A stretch of 17,389 nt of DNA from an uncultured Nocardiaceae bacterium. Lineage in GTDB: Bacteria > Actinomycetota > Actinomycetes > Mycobacteriales > Mycobacteriaceae. This document shows positions 7,247-14,073 of this stretch, in pieces. Below the pieces are notes generated by a model. The model saw only the letters and a program-made list of their open reading frames with translations. It made no database searches and had not been told where the DNA came from. Made by a program: the position numbers and the translations under genes. The DNA is taken from contig CAKZIX010000216.1 in assembly GCA_936936565.1 (NCBI GenBank), positions 1 to 17,389 on the forward strand, in the 5' to 3' direction. Position 1 is the stretch's first letter; every line of letters starts with the position of its first letter.

Positions 7247-8653
7247 GTGACTTCACACTTCGACGTCGTCGTTCTCGGAGCCGGTCCCGGCGGTTACGTC
7301 GCCGCGGTCCGCGCCGCACAACTCGGGCTGAAAACAGCCATCGTGGAACAGCAGTACTGGGGCGGGGTGTGCCTCAATGTGGGCTGCATTCCGTCGAAGG
7401 CGTTGCTGCGCAATGCGGAACTGGCGCACATCTTCACCAAGGAAGCCAAGACCTTCGGCATCTCCGGTGACGCGAGCTTCGACTTCGGTGCGGCGTTCGA
7501 TCGCAGCCGCAAGGTCGCCGACGGTCGCGTCAAGGGCGTGCACTTCCTGATGAAGAAGAACAAGGTCACCGAGTTCGACGGCAAGGGCACGTTCGTCGAC
7601 GCCAAGAAGCTCGAGGTCGCCCTCACCAAGGGCGGCACCGAGACCATCACGTTCGACAACGTGATCATCGCGACGGGCACCACCACCAAGCTGCTGCCCG
7701 GCACGTCGCTGTCGAAGAACGTCGTCACCTACGAAGAGCAGATCCTGACGCGCGAGCTGCCCGGTTCGATCCTGATCGTCGGCGCCGGTGCGATCGGCAT
7801 GGAGTTCGCCTACGTTCTCAAGAACTACGGCGTGGACGTGCGCATCGTCGAGTTCCTGGACCGCGCGCTGCCCAACGAGGACGCCGACGTGTCGAAGGAA
7901 ATCACCAAGGCGTACAAGAAGCTCGGCATCACGATCACCACCGGCGCCGCCGTGCAGTCCATCGAGGACGACGGCAGCAAGGTCACGGTCTCGATCAAGA
8001 ACAACAAGTCCGGCGACATCGAAACGGTCACCGTGGACAAGGTGCTGCAGGCCGTCGGCTTTGCACCGCGCCTCGACGGCTACGGCCTGGAGAAGACGGG
8101 CGTCAAGCTGTCCGAGCGGCCCAAGGCCATCGAGATCGACGAGTTCATGCGCACCTCGGTGCCCGGCGTGTACGCGATCGGCGACGTCACCGGCAAGCTG
8201 CAGCTCGCGCACGTCGCCGAGGCTCAGGGCGTCGTCGCGGCCGAAACCATCGCGGGCGCCGAGACTGTGCCGCTGGGCGATTACCGGATGATGCCGCGCG
8301 CCACGTTCTGCCAGCCGCAGGTGGCCTCCTTCGGCCTGACGGAAGAGCAGGCGCGCGCCGAGGGCTACGACGTGAAGGTTGCCACCTTCCCCTTCACCGC
8401 CAACGGCAAGGCGCACGGCCTCGGCGACGCCACTGGCTTCGTCAAGCTGATCTCGGATCAGAAGTACGGCGAGCTCATCGGCGGGCACCTCATCGGCCCG
8501 GATGTCTCCGAGCTGCTGCCCGAGCTCACCCTGGCCCAGAAGTGGGACCTCACGGTCAACGAATTGACCCGCAACGTGCACACCCACCCGACGTTGTCGG
8601 AGGCACTGCAGGAAGGCTTCCACGGGCTCGCGGGCCACATGATCAACTTCTGA
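7247..8653 (+). CDS. lpdA: Dihydrolipoamide dehydrogenase (E3)
   Basis: An FAD-dependent cytosolic enzyme that reoxidises dihydrolipoamide with NAD+. It is the E3 of pyruvate and other 2-oxoacid dehydrogenases, and in mycobacteria also feeds the peroxynitrite reductase/peroxidase system. It has 468 residues. The FAD loop GAGPGG is at 11-16, the redox disulfide is Cys42/Cys47 in GGVCLNVGCIPSK, the NAD-binding motif is GAGAIGMEF, the second FAD motif is YAIGDVTG, and the catalytic dyad is His447/Glu452 in HTHPTLSE. The sequence is very close to M. tuberculosis LpdC by recall throughout. The GTG at 7247 is supported by a TAGGCT-N7 leaderless signal and matches the short N-terminus of the family. 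The gene is monocistronic and followed by a long hairpin. Confidence 0.97.
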   Translation: MTSHFDVVVLGAGPGGYVAAVRAAQLGLKTAIVEQQYWGGVCLNVGCIPSKALLRNAELAHIFTKEAKTFGISGDASFDFGAAFDRSRKVADGRVKGVHFLMKKNKVTEFDGKGTFVDAKKLEVALTKGGTETITFDNVIIATGTTTKLLPGTSLSKNVVTYEEQILTRELPGSILIVGAGAIGMEFAYVLKNYGVDVRIVEFLDRALPNEDADVSKEITKAYKKLGITITTGAAVQSIEDDGSKVTVSIKNNKSGDIETVTVDKVLQAVGFAPRLDGYGLEKTGVKLSERPKAIEIDEFMRTSVPGVYAIGDVTGKLQLAHVAEAQGVVAAETIAGAETVPLGDYRMMPRATFCQPQVASFGLTEEQARAEGYDVKVATFPFTANGKAHGLGDATGFVKLISDQKYGELIGGHLIGPDVSELLPELTLAQKWDLTVNELTRNVHTHPTLSEALQEGFHGLAGHMINF

Positions 8654-8660
8654 GTGCGCA

Positions 8661-8702
8661 CTTCCCTGCAGTTCTGGACGTCGTCGTGGAACTGCAGGGA
8701 AG
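8661..8702 (+). terminator. Long perfect hairpin after lpdA
   Basis: Arms CTTCCCTGCAGTTC (8661-8674) and GAACTGCAGGGAAG (8689-8702) match over all 14 bases around a 14-base loop. GCGCA (8656-8660) and TGCGC (8705-8709) can extend the stem past a small bulge. There is no U-tract. It starts seven bases after the lpdA stop and most simply acts as its terminator. The large loop and perfect arms also allow a dispersed palindromic repeat. The remaining 8710-8792 holds nothing recognisable. Confidence 0.65.
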
Positions 8703-8792
8703 CGGTGCGCTCGGCGCAGGCGTGCATTCAGAATGTTTGGTGCACAACGGATTTAGACGATCGATTGCCGCGGTCGGGGTGACGCATGCGGC

Positions 8793-9158
8793 TCAGGCGA
8801 GCAGGGCGGCGATGCCGCCGATCACGACCACCACGGCGGTCAGCCCGTGGATCGCGTACGCGGCCGTGCGACTGCCGCCGTGGCGCAGCACGGTGAGCAT
8901 GTCGCCGAACGGGGTGACGGATGCGGCGAGCATCAGGTAGCCGAGCACCTGAAACTCGCCCAGTGCCAACGGGATCAGTACGACCAGCCCGGACGCGATG
9001 TCACGGAAACCCTTGAGTTGGAGCCAGCCCGTCTGGGTCGGCCACGTCGGTAGCCCGAACGTCTGCGCCGACTTCAGCGGTGCGAACACGTACTGGATCC
9101 CTATGTAGATGATGCCGAGCCCGGTGAGCACGGTGATGGCGGCGGCGGTGAAATGCAT
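8793..9158 (-). CDS. DUF4267-like small integral membrane protein
   Basis: A 121-residue membrane protein with four predicted membrane segments, around residues 5-27, 55-70, 72-88 and 97-120. The pattern of small hydrophobic helices, with a conserved-looking GLPTWP loop and KGFRDIASGL before the second helix, resembles the DUF4267 family, whose function is unknown. The ATG at 9156-9158 has a perfect ribosome site (AGGAGG, complement of 9164-9169). The gene is divergent from a TetR regulator, with one of two identical-type operators lying over its leader and ribosome site. It is therefore almost certainly that regulator's target. A role in transport or envelope stress is possible but unsupported. 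Confidence 0.82.
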   Translation of the reverse strand: MHFTAAAITVLTGLGIIYIGIQYVFAPLKSAQTFGLPTWPTQTGWLQLKGFRDIASGLVVLIPLALGEFQVLGYLMLAASVTPFGDMLTVLRHGGSRTAAYAIHGLTAVVVVIGGIAALLA

Positions 9159-9167
9159 GTCGTCCTC

Positions 9168-9180
9168 CTAGCGCTGCTAG
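9168..9180. promoter_or_regulatory. Operator 1 of the divergent tetR/membrane-protein pair
   Basis: A perfect inverted repeat CTAGC-GCT-GCTAG. It overlaps the end of the ribosome site of the membrane-protein gene, so a bound repressor would sit in its early transcribed region. The same palindrome with one changed spacer base (CTAGC-GAT-GCTAG) recurs 51 bases away at 9219-9231. Confidence 0.82.
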
Positions 9181-9218
9181 ATACAGGATCGACGCTAACA
9201 CGAGCATTGGCCGAAGTG

Positions 9219-9234
9219 CTAGCGATGCTAGGAT
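9219..9234. promoter_or_regulatory. Operator 2 overlapping the -10 of the second tetR gene
   Basis: CTAGC-GAT-GCTAG (9219-9231) shares its last three bases with TAGGAT (9229-9234), a -10 element six bases before the ATG at 9241. The mRNA would thus be leaderless, and binding would block it directly. The two operator centres are 51 bases apart, close to five helical turns, placing them on nearly the same DNA face. Confidence 0.8.
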
Positions 9235-9240
9235 GAAGCC

Positions 9241-9789
9241 ATGACCGTGCAGACCCGTCGCGAGCGTGAACGTGCCGAACGGCAGCAGCTGATCGTGCGC
9301 ACGGCACGCGAACTCGCCGAGAGCGAAGGCTGGGACGCGGTCACCACCCGCCGGCTCGCCGAACTGATCGAATACAGTCAGCCGGTCCTCTACAGCCACT
9401 TCGCGGGCAAGGACGAGATCGTTGCGGCCGTCGCGCTGGAAGGATTCGCCGAAATGGCGGCGGCGCTACGCCGCCGTCGTGGCCTCGAACCGGTGCTACG
9501 CGCGTATTTCGGCTTCGCAGAGGCGAATCCGGCGCTCTACGACGCCATGTTCACCATGTCCACGTCGCTGCGCTTCGCCGTGCAGGAGACGCCGCAGCCG
9601 CTCAAAGACTGCTTCGAAGCGATCCGCGCCACGTTGGCGCCGGTGTCGGGCACCCGGGATCTCGACATTCTCACCGAGGTCGTGTGGAGCGCACTGCACG
9701 GGCAGATACTGCTCACCCGCGGCGGGCGGCTGCCGGAGCACGGCAAGCGCAAGCGCCTGGCCATGCTCGTCGAGCAGATCACCGCCTGA
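9241..9789 (+). CDS. TetR-family regulator of the adjacent membrane-protein gene
   Basis: A 182-residue TetR-type repressor. The N-terminus is Arg/Glu-rich (about residues 6-16). The helix-turn-helix covers about 35-54, with TTRRLAELIEYSQPVLYSHF as the recognition region and the typical following GKDEI. The C-terminal ligand domain contains VVWSALHGQILLTRGG, resembling the W-x-x-x-H-G signature of one TetR C-terminal subfamily. The divergent membrane-protein gene and the twin CTAGC-N3-GCTAG palindromes show a classic local autoregulated pair. The ATG at 9241 is set by the leaderless -10. The stop lies eight bases from the stop of the convergent gntR. The ligand is unknown. Confidence 0.92.
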   Translation: MTVQTRRERERAERQQLIVRTARELAESEGWDAVTTRRLAELIEYSQPVLYSHFAGKDEIVAAVALEGFAEMAAALRRRRGLEPVLRAYFGFAEANPALYDAMFTMSTSLRFAVQETPQPLKDCFEAIRATLAPVSGTRDLDILTEVVWSALHGQILLTRGGRLPEHGKRKRLAMLVEQITA

Positions 9790-9797
9790 CGGGCGGG

Positions 9798-10493
9798 TCA
9801 GTCGCGGACGGCTGCGGCGATGCGCGACAGCGCCAAAGCCTGTTCGGCGCGTTCGATGACGACGTCGCGGGAGTCGGCGATGTGGCTGCGCAACGCGTCA
9901 CGGGCGTGCTCGAGGTCGCCCGCGAGGACGAGTTCGGCGATGTGTATGTGCTCGGCGATCGTCGTGGTGAGCCGGTCGGCGGTGATGTCGTCGAACATGC
10001 GGACCGGCCGGATGCGTGCGTTGACGGCCGAAAGTGCTTCCGTGAGTGCGTGATTGCCCGACGAGTCGAGCAGCAGCAGGTGGAAGTGCTCGTCACGCCC
10101 GACAAATTCCGCGGGGGCCGGCGGGGTGTCGCGCGCGGCGGTCCAGCGCCCGAGTTCTGGGATGAGCAGCGTGCGGTCGTGGCGCAGGGCCGCACCCTCG
10201 CGCACGCGGTCGATGCCGCGCAGCTCGAGCGTGATGCGCAGCTCGTAGAGGGCGCCCAGTTCGTCGAGCCGGGGCCGGTACGGGTACAGCCCGTGCTCGC
10301 CGCGCTGGACGAGTCCGTCGGCGAGCAGACGGGCCAGCGCCTCGCGCACCGGAGTGCGCGAGACGCCGTAGAGCTCGGCGAGACGTTCCTCGCCGAGCCG
10401 CGCGGCGGGAGAAAAATTGCCGGACATGAGATCTCGGCGCAGCGCGCGATAGACGGCGTCGCGCAGCGGTTCCGCGGGCGACCGGCGCGACAC
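9798..10493 (-). CDS. GntR-family regulator, FadR/FCD type, last gene of the urt operon
   Basis: A 231-residue regulator. A winged helix-turn-helix occupies about 8-70, with the strong GntR signature EERLAELYGVSRTPVREALA. The C-terminal all-helical FCD effector domain has Asp134, His138, His182 and His204 in the pattern that usually binds a metal ion and a carboxylate ligand. The open frame extends far upstream, but that part overlaps urtE in another frame. The GTG at 10493, 11 bases after the urtE stop, leaves a normal-length protein and is the chosen start. Its place at the tail of urtABCDE suggests it senses a compound linked to the transported substrate. A FadR-type GTATAC site lies upstream of urtA. 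Confidence 0.88.
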   Translation of the reverse strand: MSRRSPAEPLRDAVYRALRRDLMSGNFSPAARLGEERLAELYGVSRTPVREALARLLADGLVQRGEHGLYPYRPRLDELGALYELRITLELRGIDRVREGAALRHDRTLLIPELGRWTAARDTPPAPAEFVGRDEHFHLLLLDSSGNHALTEALSAVNARIRPVRMFDDITADRLTTTIAEHIHIAELVLAGDLEHARDALRSHIADSRDVVIERAEQALALSRIAAAVRD

Positions 10494-10504
10494 CTCGGCT
10501 CGCC

Positions 10505-11197
10505 CTAGATGGCCAGCGCCGCGCGAACGGTGCTCTCGGACGCGGCGCCGCCGGAACCCGACGAGGTGACCCGGCCGGACTCGAGCACGTAGTACTGCTG
10601 TGCGGTCTGCAGCGCGAAACCGATGTGCTGCTCGACGAGCAGTACCGACAGCCCGCCACGCTGGGTCAATTGGGTGATGGTGTGCTCGATCTCGGCGACG
10701 ACGTTGGGCTGGATGCCCTCGGTCGGCTCGTCGAGGATGAGCACGCGTGGCTCGGTGATGAGCGCCCGCGCGATCGCCAGTTGCTGGCGCTGGCCGCCCG
10801 ACAGCAGTCCGGCGCGACGCGAAAGTAGTTCGCGCAGTGCGGGAAACAGGTCCAATGCCTCGTCGACGAGGGCTTTGCCGCGTTTGCGCCCGTCGGCCAC
10901 GACCTGCAGGTTCTCGGCGGTGGTCAGCTGGCCGAACGATTGCTGACCCTGTGGCACATAGGCGAGGCCGCGCTTGACCCGGGCGCTGGGCCGCAGTTTG
11001 CTCACATCGTCGCCGTCGAGCAGCACCTTGCCCGTCTGCAGCGGCAGCAGCCCGACCGCCGCGCGCAGCAGGGTGGTCTTGCCGGCCCCGTTGTGGCCCA
11101 TCACGGCTGCTACGCCGTCGGCCGGAACCGTCACGGACACGCCGTGAATCACTTCGGCGCGGCCGTAACCGCAACGCAGGTCCTGTAACTCAAGCAT
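10505..11197 (-). CDS. urtE: Urea-type ABC transporter ATP-binding protein UrtE
   Basis: A 230-residue LivF-like ATPase of the branched-chain amino acid/urea importer class. Walker A GHNGAGKT is at 34-41 (Lys40), the signature LSGGQ at 132-136, Walker B LILDE at 153-157 and the H-loop histidine is His191. Phe-Gly-Gln-Leu-Thr near 88-92 and GIQPNVVAEI are characteristic of UrtE. It pairs with UrtD on the inner face of the permease. The ATG at 11197 has a perfect ribosome site AAGGAGG six bases upstream and overlaps the end of urtD by eight bases, so the two are translationally coupled. The C-terminal tail is Ser/Gly/Ala-rich. Confidence 0.93.
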   Translation of the reverse strand: MLELQDLRCGYGRAEVIHGVSVTVPADGVAAVMGHNGAGKTTLLRAAVGLLPLQTGKVLLDGDDVSKLRPSARVKRGLAYVPQGQQSFGQLTTAENLQVVADGRKRGKALVDEALDLFPALRELLSRRAGLLSGGQRQQLAIARALITEPRVLILDEPTEGIQPNVVAEIEHTITQLTQRGGLSVLLVEQHIGFALQTAQQYYVLESGRVTSSGSGGAASESTVRAALAI

Positions 11198-11987
11198 CGG
11201 CGTCCTCCTTGACTGCGCGGTCCAGGTACACGGCCTGCACCTTGGGATCGGCCTGTACCTCGGCGACGGTGCCCTCGCTGAGCACCTTGCCGTTGGCGAG
11301 CACGGTGACCGAGGTGGCGTACTTGCGCATGAACTCCATGTCGTGTTCGACGACCACGACGGTGCGCTCACCGCCGATGCGCCGCAACAGGTTTCCGGTT
11401 TCCTCGCGCTCGTCGGCGCTCATCCCCGCGACCGGCTCGTCGAGCAGCAGCACCGAGGCGTTCTGCACCAGCAACATGCCGATCTCGAGCCACTTCTTCT
11501 GGCCGTGCGCGAGCACCCCGGCAAGCGTGTCCCGGTGTGCGCTCAATCCTGTTGTCTCCAAGGCCTCCTCGATCGCCGGCAGCACCGTGCCCCGGCGCCG
11601 CAGCAAGGTGAGTACCGAGCGCCCGGCGCCCGCGGCGATGTCGAGGTTCTGCAACACGGTGAGCTGTTCGAACACGCTCGCGGTCTGGAAGGTGCGGCCC
11701 ACGCCGAGGCGCGCGATCCGGTGCACCTTCTTGCCGATCAGCTCGACACCGGATTTCGTCACCGAACCGGTGGCGGGCACCAGCCCGGTGATCGCGTCGA
11801 TGAGGGTGGTCTTGCCCGCGCCGTTGGGCCCGATGAGAAAGCGCAGGTCGCCCTGCAGCAGCGTCATGTCCACGCCCGACACGGCCTTGAATCCGTCGAA
11901 ATCGACAGTCAGGCCGCGAACTTCGAGGTATTCGCTGCTCATTCCGGCGTTGCCGCCGTACGCGGGTGCGTGCGAAGCGGTGCTCAT
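11190..11987 (-). CDS. urtD: Urea-type ABC transporter ATP-binding protein UrtD
   Basis: A 265-residue LivG-like ATPase. Walker A GPNGAGKT is at 53-60 (Lys59), the Q-loop at Gln101, Walker B LLLDE at 180-184 and the H-loop is His215. The signature motif reads LAHGQKKWLEIG (159-170) in place of LSGGQ, which is the usual UrtD form rather than a defect. The short N-terminal extension before MSSEYLEV could suggest a start at residue 16. The ATG at 11987 is preferred because AAGGAG lies nine bases upstream and its ATGA overlaps the urtC stop by four bases. It forms the ATPase heterodimer with UrtE. Confidence 0.94.
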   Translation of the reverse strand: MSTASHAPAYGGNAGMSSEYLEVRGLTVDFDGFKAVSGVDMTLLQGDLRFLIGPNGAGKTTLIDAITGLVPATGSVTKSGVELIGKKVHRIARLGVGRTFQTASVFEQLTVLQNLDIAAGAGRSVLTLLRRRGTVLPAIEEALETTGLSAHRDTLAGVLAHGQKKWLEIGMLLVQNASVLLLDEPVAGMSADEREETGNLLRRIGGERTVVVVEHDMEFMRKYATSVTVLANGKVLSEGTVAEVQADPKVQAVYLDRAVKEDADA

Positions 11988-13096
11988 CGTGCGGGCTCCT
12001 TTTCGAGCACGGGGAGGTCGTCGAGCGGCTGCGGGTCGGGTTCCGGGCGGCGGCGCCGTGCGAAGCGGTGCCGCAACTGTGGCAGGCCCGCCAGCCCGGC
12101 CGGCAGGAATCCGACGACGACGATGAAGAGGAAGCCCTGCAGGTAGGTCCATTCGGACGGAAACCGTTCGGAGAAGGCACTTTGCGCCCACGCCACCCCG
12201 ATGGCGCCGAGCACCGGCCCGAGCAGGGTGGCACGTCCGCCGATCGCGACGCCGATCAGGAAGGCGATCGACGGCACGATGCCGACGTCGGCGGGGGAGA
12301 TGATGCCGACGATCGGGACGAACAGGGCGCCGCCGATGCCGGCGAAGAAGGCGGCCACGGTGTAGGCGACCACCTTGACGTTGGCCGGGTCGTAGCCGAG
12401 GAACCGTACGCGCTCCTCTTGATCCCGTACGGCCACCAGCAGTTCGCCGTAACGGCTGTGCATGAGCTGGCGGGTGATCGCGACGACGACCAGCAGCGTG
12501 GCGGCCGCGATGAAGAACAGCATGCGCTTGTTGGCGGGATCGCTGAGGCTGAAGCCGAAGAACGATCGGAACCGGTTGAGCCCGGTGAACCCGCCGATAC
12601 TCTGCTGTCCGATCAGGAAGATCGCGAAGGCGGCGGCCAGGGCCTGGGAGAGGATCGCGAAGTAGGCGCCCTTGACACGGCGCTTGAACACGCCGAGGCC
12701 GAGCAGCGCGGCGACGAGCGCGGGCAGCACCAGGATGCCGAGCAGCGTCACCGGAACCGATTGGAACGGTTGCCAATACGCGGGCAGCGAGTTGATACCC
12801 GCGACGGTCATGAAGTCGGGCACCTCGCGATTGCGCAGCGCGGCGTCGGCCATCTGCAGGTGCATCGCCATGATGTAGGCGCCGATCCCGAAGTAGACGC
12901 CCTGGCCGAGTACCAGCATGCCGCCGCGGCCCCAGGCCAGTCCGATGCCGACGGCGACGATGGCAAAGCACAAGAACTTGCCGAGCAGGTTCAGCCGGAA
13001 GTCGCTGAGCATCGCGGGCGCCACCGCGAACAAGATCACTGCGGCGAGCGCGAACCCGAGTCCCGCCCGCCACGGACCACTGACAATTCGCTGCAT
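11984..13096 (-). CDS. urtC: Urea-type ABC transporter permease UrtC
   Basis: A 370-residue LivM-type integral membrane permease with about ten hydrophobic segments between residues 10 and 345. The family segment GRGGMLVLGQGVYFGIGAY is near 57-75, and VRDQEERVRFLGYD, the cytoplasmic coupling loop that contacts the ATPases, lies in the middle third. The C-terminus is an Arg/Pro-rich cytosolic tail ending LEKEPAR. The open frame runs further upstream, but the ATG at 13096 is chosen: its first base is the last base of the urtB stop (TGATG), and AAGGAG lies nine bases upstream. With UrtB it forms the membrane channel. Confidence 0.93.
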   Translation of the reverse strand: MQRIVSGPWRAGLGFALAAVILFAVAPAMLSDFRLNLLGKFLCFAIVAVGIGLAWGRGGMLVLGQGVYFGIGAYIMAMHLQMADAALRNREVPDFMTVAGINSLPAYWQPFQSVPVTLLGILVLPALVAALLGLGVFKRRVKGAYFAILSQALAAAFAIFLIGQQSIGGFTGLNRFRSFFGFSLSDPANKRMLFFIAAATLLVVVAITRQLMHSRYGELLVAVRDQEERVRFLGYDPANVKVVAYTVAAFFAGIGGALFVPIVGIISPADVGIVPSIAFLIGVAIGGRATLLGPVLGAIGVAWAQSAFSERFPSEWTYLQGFLFIVVVGFLPAGLAGLPQLRHRFARRRRPEPDPQPLDDLPVLEKEPAR

Positions 13097-13986
13097 CAGA
13101 CCAAACTCCTTGTCTTGACCGTGACCAGACCCTGTGGGCGCACCTGCAGCACGACGACGATGAGCACGAACATGAGCACCTTCGCGATCGAGGCCGTCGT
13201 CGAATATTCGATGAAGGAGTTGACGATGCCCATGCCGAAGGCGGCGATCACGGTGCCGCGGATCTGTCCGAGGCCGCCGATCACCACCACCAGGAAGGCG
13301 TCGATGATGTAGCTCTGGCCCACCGTGGAGCTGGTCGAGCCGATCAGCGTCAGTGCCACCCCGGCCACGCCGGCCAGCCCGGAGCCGATGAAGAACGTGC
13401 TGATGTCGGTGGTGCGGCTGGAAATGCCGCTCGTCTCGGCGAGGTCGCGGTTCTGCACGACGGCGCGGATGCGGCGCCCGAGCGAGGTGCGCGCCAGCGC
13501 CAGCGCCAGCGCCACCACGCAGCCGATCGCCAGCACGAGAATGAACAGCCGGGTCTTCGGTACGACCGCGCCGAAGATCTCGACGCCGCCCGAAAGCCAT
13601 TCGGGTGCAACGACGTTCTTTGCCGGCGCCCCGAAGATGTCACGCGCGGCCTGCTGCAGCGCCAGCCCGACGCCGAAGGTCACGAGCAGGGTGTCCAACG
13701 GGCGGTGATACATGCGCCGGATCAGCGTGACCTCGAGCAGTGCGCCCATCAGCCCGCCGACCAGGAAGCCGATCGGCAGCGCCACCAGCAGCGAGCTGTC
13801 GGCATCCGAAATGACCTGCTGCACAACGTATGCGGTGTAGCAGCCGGCCATGATGAACTCGCCGTGGGCCATGTTGATGACGCCCATCTGGCCGAACGTC
13901 AGCGACAGGCCCAGCGCCACCAACAGCAGGATCGAACCGATGCTCAGGCCGGTGAACAGCTGGCCCACAAGAACTTCGACACTCAA
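13096..13986 (-). CDS. urtB: Urea-type ABC transporter permease UrtB, TTG start
   Basis: A 296-residue LivH-type permease with about eight membrane segments. The N-terminal motif LSLTFGQMGVINMAHGEFIMAG is disclosed here only by its key residues GQMGVINMAHGE (32-43), which are diagnostic for the family. The coupling loop RTSLGRRIRAVVQNRDLAE is near residues 166-184. Translation appears to begin at TTG (13986-13984), with GAGGGA eight bases upstream. There is no in-frame ATG or GTG upstream, and the next candidate, GTG at residue 7, would cut into the usual N-terminus. The stop overlaps the urtC ATG by one base. An 87-base gap containing a large hairpin separates it from urtA. Confidence 0.92.
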   Translation of the reverse strand: MSVEVLVGQLFTGLSIGSILLLVALGLSLTFGQMGVINMAHGEFIMAGCYTAYVVQQVISDADSSLLVALPIGFLVGGLMGALLEVTLIRRMYHRPLDTLLVTFGVGLALQQAARDIFGAPAKNVVAPEWLSGGVEIFGAVVPKTRLFILVLAIGCVVALALALARTSLGRRIRAVVQNRDLAETSGISSRTTDISTFFIGSGLAGVAGVALTLIGSTSSTVGQSYIIDAFLVVVIGGLGQIRGTVIAAFGMGIVNSFIEYSTTASIAKVLMFVLIVVVLQVRPQGLVTVKTRSLV

Positions 13987-14010
13987 TTTCGCATTCCCTC
14001 GCCTCGGATG

Positions 14011-14060
14011 GGCGGTGCCTGTCGCCGACGCCGATCCGGCGTGTCGGTGCAGGCACCGCC
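14011..14060 (-). repeat. Intercistronic stem-loop between urtA and urtB
   Basis: Outer arms GGCGGTGCCTG (14011-14021) and CAGGCACCGCC (14050-14060) pair perfectly over 11 bases. Inside, CCGAC/GTCGG and GCCG/CGGC pair again around an ATC loop, interrupted by two- or three-base bulges, giving about 20 paired positions. It starts 13 bases after the urtA stop and has no U-tract. It would protect the 3' end of urtA mRNA and/or attenuate transcription into urtB. Confidence 0.8.
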
Positions 14061-14073
14061 ATGGCCGCCGGAT

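Noticed and set aside
7253..8638. A 461-codon minus-strand frame opposite lpdA.
   Set aside because: Mirror frame of a highly conserved enzyme gene; its composition is driven by codon bias on the other strand.
11966..13312. A 448-codon plus-strand frame opposite urtB and urtC.
   Set aside because: Asp/Glu/Gln/His-rich shadow of hydrophobic permease codons; no start signal.
13983..13994. A three-codon ORF (ATGCGAAATTGA, minus strand) whose stop overlaps the urtB TTG start, as a possible coupling leader.
   Set aside because: The GAGGGA ribosome site is directly adjacent to this ATG and far better spaced for the TTG, so the mini-ORF is probably incidental.
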